DNA of 64,000 nt from Vibrio bathopelagicus (lineage in GTDB: Bacteria; Pseudomonadota; Gammaproteobacteria; Enterobacterales; Vibrionaceae). The stretch covers positions 2,790,001-2,854,000 of the forward strand of contig NZ_CP062500.1 of assembly GCF_014879975.1 (NCBI RefSeq), in the 5' to 3' direction. The number at the start of each line of letters is the position of its first letter. Within the stretch, counting starts at the first letter, position 1. The position numbers and the translations under genes were made by a program. Under the pieces are notes generated by a model that ran no database searches, was not told the DNA's origin, and saw nothing but the letters and a program-made list of their open reading frames with translations. Positions 8,332 through 17,069 of this stretch are shown one piece after another.

Positions 8332-8775
8332 ATGAAGATATGGGTTGATGCGGACGCTTGTCCCAAGGTTATCCGAGAAACAATCGTACGTGCAGCTGAG
8401 CGCACAGGGGTGGAATGTACCTTTGTCGCGAACCATTTGGTTCCCGTTCCCAAGCGTAATAACATTCATTCAATTCAAGTACCAAGCGGATTTGATATTG
8501 CAGATGATGAAATAGTAAAACGCACTGAACCCGGCGATCTAGTGATTACCTCTGACATCCCTCTGGCTGATGAAGTGATCACCAAAGGTGCGCTTGCTTT
8601 AAGCTCTCGCGGCGAGCTTTACACCAAAGAAACCATCAAAGCGCGTCTCAACATTCGTGATTTTATGGATACTATGCGTTCAAGTGGTATTCAAACTGGC
8701 GGACCAAGCACCCTTTCTCAAACCGACCGTCGTGAGTTCGCAAACCACCTCGATCGCCTGCTAGCTAAACGCTAA
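8332..8775 (+). CDS. yaiI: YaiI/YqxD family protein (DUF188, UPF0178)
   Basis: Conserved cytoplasmic protein, 147 aa, of a family with a PIN-like fold and no established substrate. The N-terminal [16 protein letters not shown] and the later [31 protein letters not shown] and [20 protein letters not shown] segments are diagnostic. It lies 70 bp after the small coiled-coil gene with no terminator between, so co-transcription is possible. The upstream region is a 16-bp tandem array, leaving only a weak ribosome binding site (CAGAGAAATAGA). Confidence 0.92.
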   Translation: MKIWVDADACPKVIRETIVRAAERTGVECTFVANHLVPVPKRNNIHSIQVPSGFDIADDEIVKRTEPGDLVITSDIPLADEVITKGALALSSRGELYTKETIKARLNIRDFMDTMRSSGIQTGGPSTLSQTDRREFANHLDRLLAKR

Positions 8776-8899
8776 CCGCTAACCGCAGTATTTGAATGAC
8801 GGCAACTTTAGAAGTCGTCTCTTAATCGCTGTAGCCCCGATGAAATTTTAATCGACATACTCCGTTCTTGATATTTATTACAATAACGGAGTATTGCTT

Positions 8900-9661
8900 A
8901 TGATTCGTCGAATCACCCTCTCACTATCCATTGTTTTTTGCAGCACCCAAGTTTCTTTTGCTGATGAAGGCTTTGCCGATGAAAACTTTGCAGATAAAGA
9001 GTTCGGAATCATCGGAGGCAGCATCACCTATGGTGAAAGTGTATTCTCCACTAAAAGTTCTCCTCAATTCGGAGTAACACCCAACCTATTCTATTCCGGC
9101 CCGAAAGGCTTTATTGATGGCAGCCTAGCCAATTGGCAACTGCTGCCTTTTGTCGGGCTATCTGGAAATTGGCGCTTTGCTGAAGTGTCAGACACTTTTG
9201 TGGACCTACCTAACGGCATTCAAGACAGAGATGGCAATGGAGAGTTAGGGATAACCTTAGGCACGGTAGGTGCACGCCTCACCTATTTACACGATGTGAC
9301 CTCAGAGCATAACGGCTACGAAGTTCAGCTTCACTTAGGTAGAACGTTAGAAACCTGGACACAGCCATTCACTATCACGCCCTACATAGAAATCGACTAT
9401 CGAGACAAAAAGCTCTCAAATCATCTTTACAGTATTTCCAACGCCGAAGCTTCATACTCAGGACTGAATCAGTTTGATTCTGGGTCGACGTTTGTTTATC
9501 AAGCGGGGTTAATCGGGCTCTATGAGTTCACGCCAACTTGGATTGGTATCACTCGAGCAGACTTGATTCATCACGACAGCGACAGCGACAGCGTGTTGAT
9601 ACAACGAGACTTGGGCTGGTCATTCGAACTAGGCGTCACCTATCGGTTTGCGGGATTGTAA
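8900..9661 (+). CDS. MipA/OmpV family outer membrane protein
   Basis: Outer-membrane beta-barrel of 253 aa with an N-terminal signal peptide (basic MIRR, hydrophobic core, cleavage probably after SFA). The body has the alternating pattern and the terminal YRFAGL aromatic ending typical of MipA/OmpV. After the signal there is a short repeat-like acidic stretch (DEGFADENFADKEFG). The ATG at 8900 has ACGGAGT 7 nt upstream; a TTG two codons earlier is less likely. The specific role (MltA scaffold, or OmpV-type porin) cannot be assigned. Confidence 0.85.
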   Translation: MIRRITLSLSIVFCSTQVSFADEGFADENFADKEFGIIGGSITYGESVFSTKSSPQFGVTPNLFYSGPKGFIDGSLANWQLLPFVGLSGNWRFAEVSDTFVDLPNGIQDRDGNGELGITLGTVGARLTYLHDVTSEHNGYEVQLHLGRTLETWTQPFTITPYIEIDYRDKKLSNHLYSISNAEASYSGLNQFDSGSTFVYQAGLIGLYEFTPTWIGITRADLIHHDSDSDSVLIQRDLGWSFELGVTYRFAGL

Positions 9662-9675
9662 GGTTACTCACTCAA

Positions 9676-9706
9676 ACAAAAAGAGCCTGCATTGATGCAG
9701 GCTCTT
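9676..9706 (-). terminator. Rho-independent terminator after the AbgT gene
   Basis: AAGAGCCTGC and GCAGGCTCTT form a perfect 10-bp stem; on the minus strand it is followed by TTTTTGTTT, so it best serves the AbgT gene, and may work in both directions. Confidence 0.8.
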
Positions 9707-9766
9707 GGGTATATCGTCTTTTATTCAGTTAATAAGCGATTCGAAATGTTCGCCTATCACAGTTCA

Positions 9767-11353
9767 CTAAGGCGTGTAGTACGTTGCAGCGCCTGGACCT
9801 ACTGGTAGACCGAATACGAAGACCCATAGGTAGAACAAGATACTCCAACCGAACATGAATACCATTGAGTAAGGCAACATTGTCGCGATCAGTGTACCGA
9901 TACCTAGGTTCTTCATGTAGCGAGTTGCTACGGCAAGGATAAGACCGAAGTAGCTCATCATTGGTGTAATGATGTTCGTTGTTGAATCACCGATACGGTA
10001 AGCCGCTTGAATCGTTTCAGGTGCGTAGCCTACTAGCATTAGCATTGGAACGAAGATTGGCGCCGTTACTGCCCACTGTGCAGAAGCTGAACCGATCATC
10101 AGGTTAATGAAACCACACATTAAGATGAATGCGAAGAACAACATTGGACCCGTTAGGCCGATATCCTGAAGGAATGTTGCGCCACCTACAGCGACCACTT
10201 GACCAAAGTTCGTCCACTTAAAGAAAGCAACAAACTGTGCAGCAAAGAATACAAGAACGATGTACATGCCCATTGAAGACATAGACGTTGCCATTGCATT
10301 AATCACATCACGGTCATTCTTCATTGAACCAGTAACTTTGCCGTAAACAAAGCCAGGAATAGCAAAGAATACAAAGATAAACGCGACAATACTTTTCAGG
10401 AATGGAGAACCTGAAATCGTACCTGCCTCTGAACGTAGAACACCGTCTGCAGGAACCACAGTCCAAGCTAAAAGAGCACTCACGATTAATACAGCAACAC
10501 CTGCAAGCTTAAGGCCTTTCTTCTCAACAGCAGTCAGCTTACCCATTGAGTCATTTGAAAGATCTTCAGATGCGTCTTCGTCATTGTATTTACCCAGTTT
10601 AGGTTCAACAATCTTCTCAGTTACCAATGCACCGGCAATCGAGATAAAGAAAGTCGAAACAAACATGAAGTACCAGTTTGATTCAGGGCCAACAGAGTAA
10701 GATGGATCAAGCATTTGTGCTGCTGTTTCTGTAATACCAGAAAGCAGTGGGTCAACCGTACCGATAAGTAGGTTTGCAGAATAGCCACCAGATACACCAG
10801 CAAATGCTGCCGCCAGACCTGCTAATGGGTGACGACCCAATGAGTGGAAAAGCATTGCTGCAAGAGGGATAAGTACTACGTAACCAAGCTCTGAAGCCGT
10901 GTTAGAGATAATACCGGCAAATACCACGGTTACAGTAACCATGCGCTGAGATGCACCCATTACCATGCCGCGCATTGCCGCAGATAATAGACCTGAGTGT
11001 TCAGCAATCGCAACACCTAGCATTGCAACAAGCACGGTACCAAGTGGCGCAAAGCCAACAAAGTTCTTAACTAAATTAGTTACGATGAGTTGTAAGCCTT
11101 CAGCATTAAGCAAGCTTACAACGTGGATCATGCCATCAGCAGCACGACCGCTAGCACCTTCTGGGCGAGGATCCATTACAGATACTTCGAAGTAACCAGC
11201 AATTCCTGAAGAGACTAGGATTGCGACACAGAAGATTGCGAAAAGAGTGATTGGGTGGGGTAAAAGGTTCCCCAAATATTCAACGCCATCGAGAAAGCGG
11301 GTAAAAATAGGTTTCTTTGGCGAGTTGTTTTTTATTGAAGCTGATGAACTCAT
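9767..11353 (-). CDS. AbgT family transporter
   Basis: Inner-membrane transporter of 528 aa with about eleven hydrophobic segments. The family is known for p-aminobenzoyl-glutamate uptake (E. coli AbgT) and, for other members, sulfonamide efflux (MtrF, YdaH). The conserved ASAQWAVTAPIFVPMLML and YRIGDSTTNIITPMMSYFG stretches are present. The start at 11353 is chosen because AAGGAGGGAA lies just upstream and the protein then begins MSSSASIKN; an extension of 28 codons is open but lacks support. No abgA/abgB hydrolase subunits are adjacent, so the substrate is uncertain. Confidence 0.9.
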   Translation of the reverse strand: MSSSASIKNNSPKKPIFTRFLDGVEYLGNLLPHPITLFAIFCVAILVSSGIAGYFEVSVMDPRPEGASGRAADGMIHVVSLLNAEGLQLIVTNLVKNFVGFAPLGTVLVAMLGVAIAEHSGLLSAAMRGMVMGASQRMVTVTVVFAGIISNTASELGYVVLIPLAAMLFHSLGRHPLAGLAAAFAGVSGGYSANLLIGTVDPLLSGITETAAQMLDPSYSVGPESNWYFMFVSTFFISIAGALVTEKIVEPKLGKYNDEDASEDLSNDSMGKLTAVEKKGLKLAGVAVLIVSALLAWTVVPADGVLRSEAGTISGSPFLKSIVAFIFVFFAIPGFVYGKVTGSMKNDRDVINAMATSMSSMGMYIVLVFFAAQFVAFFKWTNFGQVVAVGGATFLQDIGLTGPMLFFAFILMCGFINLMIGSASAQWAVTAPIFVPMLMLVGYAPETIQAAYRIGDSTTNIITPMMSYFGLILAVATRYMKNLGIGTLIATMLPYSMVFMFGWSILFYLWVFVFGLPVGPGAATYYTP

Positions 11354-11739
11354 CAGTTCCCTCCTTGTAGTGATTCCTGTGCAATTGTGACAAAAATGTT
11401 CAAATTGCCAGCGAAGAGTACGCGACAAAATTATCAATTAGAAATTCAAAATGTTACAAAATGTGTAACAAACGATGATTTTTAACTCTATTAAAACAAT
11501 TAATTAGCAAATAAATCTACATTAAACACAAAAACCAGATTTATAATTCACAACAATGCATTCACTAGAAATATAACTCACAATATAACCCATTGATTCA
11601 TTTGAAAATAAAACACACCATACCCTAAAATCACAATCAATATCCGGTCAGGTTCCTCTCGAAGGAAAAGAAAAACAGGCAAATGAATGAAGTTTGACTT
11701 TCCCCTCGTTTTTACACACGTGTCACATCATATTGACGG
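11354..11739. other. Intergenic region, AbgT upstream side and rpmJ2 downstream side
   Basis: 386 bp, very AT-rich in its first half. It must hold the AbgT promoter and the end of the rpmE2-rpmJ2 transcript. I see no clear intrinsic terminator, small ORF or repeat, apart from the palindrome ACACGTGT near 11717. Confidence 0.4.
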
Positions 11740-11865
11740 TTATTTTTGAACCGCTTTAAACCTTGGATTGGATTTACAGATGACATAGTGACGCCCTCTG
11801 CGCTTAACTATCTGGCAATCTGGGTGACGGCTTTTCGCACTTTTAAGTGATTTAACAACTTTCAT
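11740..11865 (-). CDS. rpmJ2: 50S ribosomal protein L36, type B (YkgO-like)
   Basis: 41-aa protein reading [20 protein letters not shown] and continuing to NPRFKAVQK. It is the zinc-independent paralogue of L36: only two Cys remain and the zinc ribbon Cys/His set of normal L36 is absent. Its ATG overlaps the stop of the upstream L31B gene as TAATG. Known to replace the zinc-containing L36 during zinc limitation in organisms with Zur control. Confidence 0.92.
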   Translation of the reverse strand: MKVVKSLKSAKSRHPDCQIVKRRGRHYVICKSNPRFKAVQK

Positions 11866-12125
11866 TATTTAACTCCCTTACCTAATTGACCAAAACGACG
11901 AGTAAAGTTAGCAACACGCCCCTCTTTATGTAGCACTCTCTGTTTACCCGTATAGAAAGGATGCGATTTTGCAGACACTTCAATCGTGAAATAAGGGTAA
12001 GTATTGCCATCTTCCCATTCGATAGTACGCTCTGTTTTCAACGTTGAGCCAATCAAAAAGTACTCATCAACACTAGTGTCGTGGAACACTACTGTGCGGT
12101 AGTCCGGGTGAATATTCGGTTTCAT
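11865..12125 (-). CDS. rpmE2: 50S ribosomal protein L31, type B
   Basis: 86-aa zinc-independent L31 paralogue: begins [20 protein letters not shown], contains [11 protein letters not shown] and ends FTRRFGQLG, with no cysteine at all. It frees zinc by replacing the zinc-binding L31 when zinc is scarce. It forms a translationally coupled pair with rpmJ2, and a Zur-like palindrome lies in the upstream 50 bp. Confidence 0.95.
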   Translation of the reverse strand: MKPNIHPDYRTVVFHDTSVDEYFLIGSTLKTERTIEWEDGNTYPYFTIEVSAKSHPFYTGKQRVLHKEGRVANFTRRFGQLGKGVK

Positions 12126-12149
12126 TGTATTTCCCTAAATAATTAAATC

Positions 12150-12185
12150 GATACGTTATAACATCCCAAATGATAATTATTATCA
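12150..12185 (-). promoter_or_regulatory. Probable Zur operator upstream of rpmE2-rpmJ2
   Basis: GATACGTTATAACATCCC (12150-12167) fits the core of the gammaproteobacterial Zur box (TGTTATA-N-TATAACA type). Next to it TGATAATTATTATCA is a second A/T palindrome with some likeness to a Fur box. The Zur reading is favoured by the genes it precedes. It also lies upstream of the divergent trmO. Confidence 0.6.
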
Positions 12186-12249
12186 AAAGAAAGACAAGCG
12201 ATTTTGTGATATTTTTCCGCCATAGATCGTAATTAGAGAACGTCCACTC

Positions 12250-12945
12250 ATGTACTCCATTGAACCTATTGGCTTTATAGAGTCTCCCTATAAAGAGAAG
12301 TTCGCGGTACCAAGGCAGCCTAGATTGGTGCCCACATCCACCTCAAGAGTCAGGCTGGTTGACGCAGCAAACTGTCTTGAGTCTGTTCGTGATATTGAGC
12401 AATTTAGCCATATGTGGTTGTTGTTTTTGTTCGATAAGAACCTTGAAGCAGGATGGAAACCAACAGTGAGGCCACCTCGACTTGGCGGTAATGAACGTAT
12501 CGGTGTTTTTGCATCGCGTGCCACTTTTAGGCCGAATGGAATAGGCATGTCTGCGGTTGAGCTCAAAGGTGTGTCTCAAGAAAAGGGACAAACTTGGTTA
12601 GACTTGGGCAGTGTTGATCTCGTTGATGGTACGCCTATCATCGACATCAAACCTTATATCCCCTACTCGGATTCGATTCCCGATGCTCTAGGAGGGTTTG
12701 CCGCCGATGAACCTGAAGTGTTAGATGTGAACTTCTCGCAGCAAGCCCAAAGTAAGCTGTCTGGTCACCCACAGGCGCGCCATATCATTCAGGTGATCAA
12801 AGAAGTGCTAGGCCAAGATCCAAGACCCGCCTATAAGAAAGGCAAGCCAGACAGTAAGGAATATGCGGTAAATTTGTTCGATCTTAACGTGAAATTCGTT
12901 GTTGAAACGCTTTTCATCAATGTTACCGACATTGAACGCTTTTGA
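12250..12945 (+). CDS. trmO: tRNA (N6-threonylcarbamoyladenosine(37)-N6)-methyltransferase TrmO
   Basis: SAM-dependent enzyme that methylates t6A37 of tRNA-Thr (formerly YaeB/TsaA). 231 aa. Family signatures include IGFIESPYKEKFAVPRQPRL, HMWLLFLFDKN, RPNGIGMSAVEL and DLVDGTPIIDIKPYIPYSDS. It stands directly before proS, as in E. coli. The ribosome binding site is weak (TTAGAGAACG). Confidence 0.94.
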   Translation: MYSIEPIGFIESPYKEKFAVPRQPRLVPTSTSRVRLVDAANCLESVRDIEQFSHMWLLFLFDKNLEAGWKPTVRPPRLGGNERIGVFASRATFRPNGIGMSAVELKGVSQEKGQTWLDLGSVDLVDGTPIIDIKPYIPYSDSIPDALGGFAADEPEVLDVNFSQQAQSKLSGHPQARHIIQVIKEVLGQDPRPAYKKGKPDSKEYAVNLFDLNVKFVVETLFINVTDIERF

Positions 12946-13046
12946 GATCCCAAATAGGCTGATATTATATGCGGCTATATCAGATTTGCTGTCGTAACTA
13001 ACTGCAGCAAATTTTCTTTTATCAATGATGAAACGGATACCATAGA

Positions 13047-14765
13047 ATGCGTACCAGTAACTACCTTCTTTCTACTCTGAAAGAGACTCCAAACGACGCA
13101 GAAGTTATCAGCCACCAGCTGATGCTACGTGCAGGTATGATCCGTAAGCTAGCTTCAGGTTTATATACTTGGCTACCTACTGGTCTACGTGTACTGCGTA
13201 AAGTCGAAAATATCGTTCGCCAAGAGATCGATAATGCAGGTGCCGTTGAAATCTTGATGCCCGTAGTTCAACCGTTTGAGCTTTGGGAAGAGACTGGCCG
13301 TTCTGAAAAGATGGGTCCTGAGCTACTTCGTTTCACAGACCGTCACTCTCGTCCGTTTGTTCTTAGCCCAACAGCTGAAGAAGTTGTAACGAGCCTAGTA
13401 CGTAACGAGATCAGCTCTTACAAACAGCTACCTCTAAACCTGTACCAAATCCAGACTAAATTCCGTGATGAACGCCGCCCTCGTTTCGGCGTAATGCGTG
13501 CACGTGAATTCTCTATGATGGATGCGTACAGCTTTGATATCGACAAAGAAGGCTTAGAAAAGTCTTACCAAGCGATGCACGATGCTTACTGTAAAGCATT
13601 CGACCGCATGGGCCTTGAGTACCGTCCAGTATTGGCAGACTCAGGCGCAATCGGCGGCAGTGGCTCTCAAGAGTTCCACGTGCTTGCTGAAAGCGGCGAA
13701 GACCTAATCGCATTCTCTTCTGAATCAGATTACGCAGCGAACATCGAGAAAGCAGAAGCACTAGCTCCTACTGAAGAAGTTGCAGCGCCAACTCAAGAGA
13801 TGGAACTGGTTGATACGCCAAACGCAAAAACAATTGCTGAGCTTGTAGAACAACACGGTCTAGCAATCGAGAAGACAGTTAAGACTCTATTCGTTAAAGC
13901 ATCTGATGAAGTAGAAGCAGATATCATTGCTCTAATCATCCGTGGTGACCACGAGCTTAACGAAGTGAAGGCAGAAAACCTTCCACAGGTTGCTTCTCCA
14001 CTAGAGATGGCTTCTGAAGAAGAAATCCGCGCACTTGTTGGCGCAGGTCCAGGTTCACTTGGCCCTGTTGGCCTAGAGCTACCATTCATCGTTGACCGCT
14101 CTGTTGCTGTAATGAGCGACTTTGGCGCTGGTGCAAACGTAGACGGTAAACACTACTTCGGTATTAACTGGGGTCGTGACGTAGAGCTTGCTCAAGTTGA
14201 AGACCTACGTAACGTAGTTGAAGGCGACCTTAGCCCATGTGGTCAAGGTACTATCCAACTTAAGCGTGGTATCGAAGTTGGTCACATATTCCAACTAGGT
14301 AATACTTACTCTAAAGCAATGAACTGTAACGTGCTTGGTCCTGATGGTAAGAGCGTAATCCTAGAAATGGGTTGTTACGGTATCGGTGTTTCACGTGTTG
14401 TTGCATCTGCTATCGAGCAAAACCACGATAAATTCGGTATCACTTGGCCAGACGCACTAGCGCCGTTCCAAGTTGCTATCGTACCGATGAACATGCACAA
14501 ATCTGAGCGCGTTAAAGAAGCCGCTGAGAAGCTATACGCTGAATTAACGGCTATGGGTATCGAAGTTCTATTTGATGACCGTAAAGAACGTCCAGGTGTT
14601 ATGTTTAAAGATATCGAGCTAGTGGGTATTCCTCACACTATCGTTATCGGTGATCGCAGCATGGACGAAGGTAACTTCGAATACAAAAACCGTCGTACTG
14701 GTGATAAAGAAGCTATCGCAATGGACACGGTTATCGAGCACCTTAAAGCTCAACTAGCGAAGTAA
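13047..14765 (+). CDS. proS: Prolyl-tRNA synthetase
   Basis: Class II aminoacyl-tRNA synthetase charging tRNA-Pro, 572 aa, the bacterial-type length including the inserted editing (INS/YbaK-like) domain at about residues 225-405. Motif 2 region ([24 protein letters not shown] written in part: [17 protein letters not shown]) and motif 3 ([11 protein letters not shown]) are present, and the C-terminal anticodon-binding domain begins around FQVAIVPMN. Codon choice is strongly optimised, as expected for a highly expressed gene. Followed by an intrinsic terminator. Confidence 0.98.
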   Translation: MRTSNYLLSTLKETPNDAEVISHQLMLRAGMIRKLASGLYTWLPTGLRVLRKVENIVRQEIDNAGAVEILMPVVQPFELWEETGRSEKMGPELLRFTDRHSRPFVLSPTAEEVVTSLVRNEISSYKQLPLNLYQIQTKFRDERRPRFGVMRAREFSMMDAYSFDIDKEGLEKSYQAMHDAYCKAFDRMGLEYRPVLADSGAIGGSGSQEFHVLAESGEDLIAFSSESDYAANIEKAEALAPTEEVAAPTQEMELVDTPNAKTIAELVEQHGLAIEKTVKTLFVKASDEVEADIIALIIRGDHELNEVKAENLPQVASPLEMASEEEIRALVGAGPGSLGPVGLELPFIVDRSVAVMSDFGAGANVDGKHYFGINWGRDVELAQVEDLRNVVEGDLSPCGQGTIQLKRGIEVGHIFQLGNTYSKAMNCNVLGPDGKSVILEMGCYGIGVSRVVASAIEQNHDKFGITWPDALAPFQVAIVPMNMHKSERVKEAAEKLYAELTAMGIEVLFDDRKERPGVMFKDIELVGIPHTIVIGDRSMDEGNFEYKNRRTGDKEAIAMDTVIEHLKAQLAK

Positions 14766-14809
14766 TCCTATTGCTAGCTAGCTGCTAATAGATATTTAGT
14801 TAGATATTG

Positions 14810-14836
14810 AAAGGCTACCATTAGGTGGCCTTTTTT
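14810..14836 (+). terminator. Rho-independent terminator after proS
   Basis: AAAGGCTACC and GGTGGCCTTT pair with one mismatch, followed by TTTTTT. Confidence 0.8.
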
Positions 14837-14968
14837 GTGCCTGTCGTTTCTCTTCAAACTCGCTCCTGTTTATCAGTAAAGTAAATAGCGTAAGTTAATC
14901 CCCTGTTCATCTTTATATCCGTATATTGGTTTCAACTACTCTTTGACACATTTACATTGGAGGTATCG

Positions 14969-15664
14969 ATGGATATCAAAAGCTTACTTAACCAAGCACT
15001 TAAGTCAGATCTCGTTAAACAAGGTACTCAGAAGCTTTCCCAAGGATCTTCGAGTTTAAGTAGCCTCTCTCAAGGCAGTAACAGCAATGGCAAGAGTAGC
15101 AGTAAGAGCACACTAGGCGCCTTCGGGGCAGGCGCAGTTGGCGGCGGACTCTTAGGTGCGTTAATGGGTTCTAAGAAGACCAAGAAGATAGGTAAGAAAG
15201 CAGCCGGCATTGGTGGCGCAGCGGCTCTTGGCGCTCTCGCTTACAAGGTCTATAACGACTACCAATCTAAACAAGGCCAAACACCGAATGTCGAACAGGC
15301 TCAATTTGATGAGAACGATTCAAACCATAGCGTACTGATTCTAAGATCGATGATTGCCGCGTCCAAAGCCGACGGACATGTTGATGAAGAAGAGATGGCT
15401 AAGATAGAACAAGCCGTCGAGAACATGGGCGCGGATTATCAACTGACTAAATTGGTGTCTGAAGAATTGCACAAGCCACTCGACCCAAGTGAGATCGCTC
15501 AGCTAGCAACCTCACCTCAACAAGCAAGTGAGATCTACTTAGCCTCTTTGATTGTGGCCGACGAGCAGAACTTTATGGAAAAGGCGTATCTCAAAGAGTT
15601 GGCAAAGCAGCTCAACTTAGCTGATGAAGTCACTTATCAGCTTGAACAGCAAATATCCGACTAA
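14969..15664 (+). CDS. TerB-like/DUF533 protein (YebE family)
   Basis: 231-aa protein. The N-terminus is helical then Ser-rich, followed by a glycine-rich hydrophobic stretch (GAFGAGAVGGGLLGALMG, then GIGGAAALGALAYKVY) that could associate with the membrane, and a C-terminal TerB-like all-helical domain (ILRSMIAASKADGHVDEEEM). This matches the DUF533 family of YebE. ATG 14969 is chosen with GGAGGT 5 nt upstream; the TTG at 14957 overlaps that site. Biochemical function unknown; tellurite resistance should not be assumed. Confidence 0.85.
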   Translation: MDIKSLLNQALKSDLVKQGTQKLSQGSSSLSSLSQGSNSNGKSSSKSTLGAFGAGAVGGGLLGALMGSKKTKKIGKKAAGIGGAAALGALAYKVYNDYQSKQGQTPNVEQAQFDENDSNHSVLILRSMIAASKADGHVDEEEMAKIEQAVENMGADYQLTKLVSEELHKPLDPSEIAQLATSPQQASEIYLASLIVADEQNFMEKAYLKELAKQLNLADEVTYQLEQQISD

Positions 15665-15870
15665 TCAGTAGATACTAAGCTACTCAATAAATACCAGCGA
15701 ATCGTAAAAATCGAGCTAAGCGGCAAGAGCTAACCAATAGATATATAGAACATCAACAAAATGAGATATTGAGCAAGGACAAACTAACCCTGAACTTAAT
15801 CAGATCTACTTTGTTTTTGCTTATCTCTATGTGTATATTGAGATCAGTTATCATTTGGTTAGGTATAAAA

Positions 15871-16074
15871 ATGAAAGTATACGATTGTTGTGATTTGGTG
15901 CGTGAACTGTATTCTCAAATAGGCAGTGGCGACCAAGGCTATATTCCTAAAGCGATCACCTGCGCGGTAAAAACATTGAATGACCTTGCTGCGGATGAGT
16001 CTCTTCCTAAAGAAACAAGAGATAGCGCTGCATTTGCCGCAGCTAACCTACTGATCTCAGATTTCGAGGACTAA
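15871..16074 (+). CDS. yaeP: YaeP family protein (UPF0253)
   Basis: 67-aa protein closely similar to E. coli YaeP ([46 protein letters not shown]). The frame is open further upstream, but the family starts here and TTAGGT lies 6 nt before this ATG; the upstream 34 codons look non-coding and hydrophobic. It ends one base before the DUF4250 ATG, so the pair is an operon. Function unknown. Confidence 0.9.
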   Translation: MKVYDCCDLVRELYSQIGSGDQGYIPKAITCAVKTLNDLAADESLPKETRDSAAFAAANLLISDFED

Positions 16075-16075
16075 T

Positions 16076-16267
16076 ATGAACCTCGCTAACTTTGAAAAGA
16101 TGGATCCTGTAATGTTGATGAGCATCGTCAACATGAAGCTACGTGACGACTTCGGCGGTGACTTGGACCGAGTGGTTAACTTCTACGAAATCGACAAAGC
16201 AGCATTGATCGCTAAACTCGCGTCTGCTGGTTTTGAGTTCCTTGCCGAAGCCAAACAGTTTCGATAG
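16076..16267 (+). CDS. DUF4250 domain-containing protein
   Basis: 63-aa protein with the family pattern: PVMLMSIVNMKLRDDFGGDL, DRVVNFYEID and the C-terminal KLASAGFEFLAEAKQF. ATG follows the yaeP stop after one base, so translation is probably coupled. Function unknown. Confidence 0.88.
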   Translation: MNLANFEKMDPVMLMSIVNMKLRDDFGGDLDRVVNFYEIDKAALIAKLASAGFEFLAEAKQFR

Positions 16268-16290
16268 TCATTTAAAACAAGCTTGATTTG

Positions 16291-16320
16291 AAAGGCCAAC
16301 CTCAGCGTTGGTCTTTTTTG
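16291..16320 (+). terminator. Rho-independent terminator after the DUF4250 gene
   Basis: AAAGGCCAAC, loop CTCAGC, GTTGGTCTTT followed by TTTT; closes the yaeP-DUF4250 unit. Confidence 0.85.
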
Positions 16321-16498
16321 TTGGTGATACGTATTTAATAAACATGTAGTTAGCCAGTTATAAATTATCTGTCTACATCTATACTTTTATATCTTAGAGT
16401 CAACGAACGCTCCTTGAACCAAAGCGTATTGTTGTATAGGCTACCTAAAATAGCATATAAAACTCATCACCAAATCTGATGATAGCGAAGGATTAACA

Positions 16499-16825
16499 AT
16501 GAAAAGACTCGGACTTTTGGCAGTTTTCGCTGCAACACTGACGGCAGGTTGCGCTTCAAATACACAGCAAGACAACTTTCGTGAAGCCTCTTTTGAACTG
16601 TGTAACACCGAAGTCGATATTTACTCAGTAAGCCATGATGAAAGAGTACGTATTGTCTGTTCTGATGGCTCTAAATTCGCTTTAAACAGCGAAGACACGC
16701 TAGAAGTGATGCGCGATATCAATATCGACTACTGTGATGGCGAAGGCTTAGGTAAGTTCAACGAGAGCCGCCATTATTACTCATTCAAGTGTAAGTCTGG
16801 CACCCTGCTTAGCATCAGAAAATAG
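16499..16825 (+). CDS. Hypothetical lipoprotein
   Basis: 108-aa protein with a lipoprotein signal: MKRLGLLAVFAATLTAGCAS, Cys 18 being the predicted lipidated residue. The mature part contains four further Cys in a FELCNTEV, RIVCSDGS, DYCDGEG, SFKCKSG pattern, suggesting two disulfides in the periplasm. I do not recognise the family. It has its own terminator just downstream and so is a single-gene unit. Confidence 0.75.
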   Translation: MKRLGLLAVFAATLTAGCASNTQQDNFREASFELCNTEVDIYSVSHDERVRIVCSDGSKFALNSEDTLEVMRDINIDYCDGEGLGKFNESRHYYSFKCKSGTLLSIRK

Positions 16826-16845
16826 AACCAACACAAGAAAGCCAC

Positions 16846-16876
16846 AAAGGGTTGATGTGCAAACATCAACCCTTTT
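16846..16876 (+). terminator. Rho-independent terminator after the lipoprotein gene
   Basis: AAAGGGTTGATGT, loop GCAA, ACATCAACCCTTT then TTT; a 13-bp perfect stem. Confidence 0.9.
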
Positions 16877-16930
16877 TAGTACCCGCCTTTCTGTATTCTC
16901 AGATAACCCAACTCTCATACCTACAGATAC

Positions 16931-16958
16931 AAAAAAAGGCCCCTAAAAAAGGAGCCTC
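16931..16958 (-). terminator. Rho-independent terminator of glyA
   Basis: On the minus strand GAGGCTCC, loop of T and A, GGGGCCT followed by seven T. It lies beyond the ERIC-like element, about 110 bp after the glyA stop. Confidence 0.7.
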
Positions 16959-16978
16959 TAATATCATCGTCTTTCAAA

Positions 16979-17060
16979 GTAGTCGTTTGAAATTCTAGGA
17001 GAGCACGCGGAGCTTACGGATGTAAGTGAGCATGCCCGACAACGAAGTTCAAATTACTAC
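16979..17060. repeat. ERIC-like intergenic hairpin element
   Basis: 82 bp bounded by imperfect inverted ends (GTAGTCGTTTGAA and TTCAAATTACTAC) with a central CTTACGGATGTAAG hairpin. The GGAGCTTAC...GTAAGTGAGC core resembles the ERIC repeats (IRU) of enterobacteria and vibrios. It sits between the glyA stop codon and its terminator, thus inside the glyA transcript. Confidence 0.65.
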
Positions 17061-17069
17061 GAAGAAGAA

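Noticed and set aside
12955..12990. Hairpin CTGATAT...ATATCAG before proS as an attenuator
   Set aside because: Weak A/T stem with no T-run and no leader peptide; not enough to call a regulatory element.
15769..15870. Upstream extension of yaeP
   Set aside because: The family begins at the ATG at 15871, which has a ribosome binding site; the extra 34 codons show no similarity to the family.
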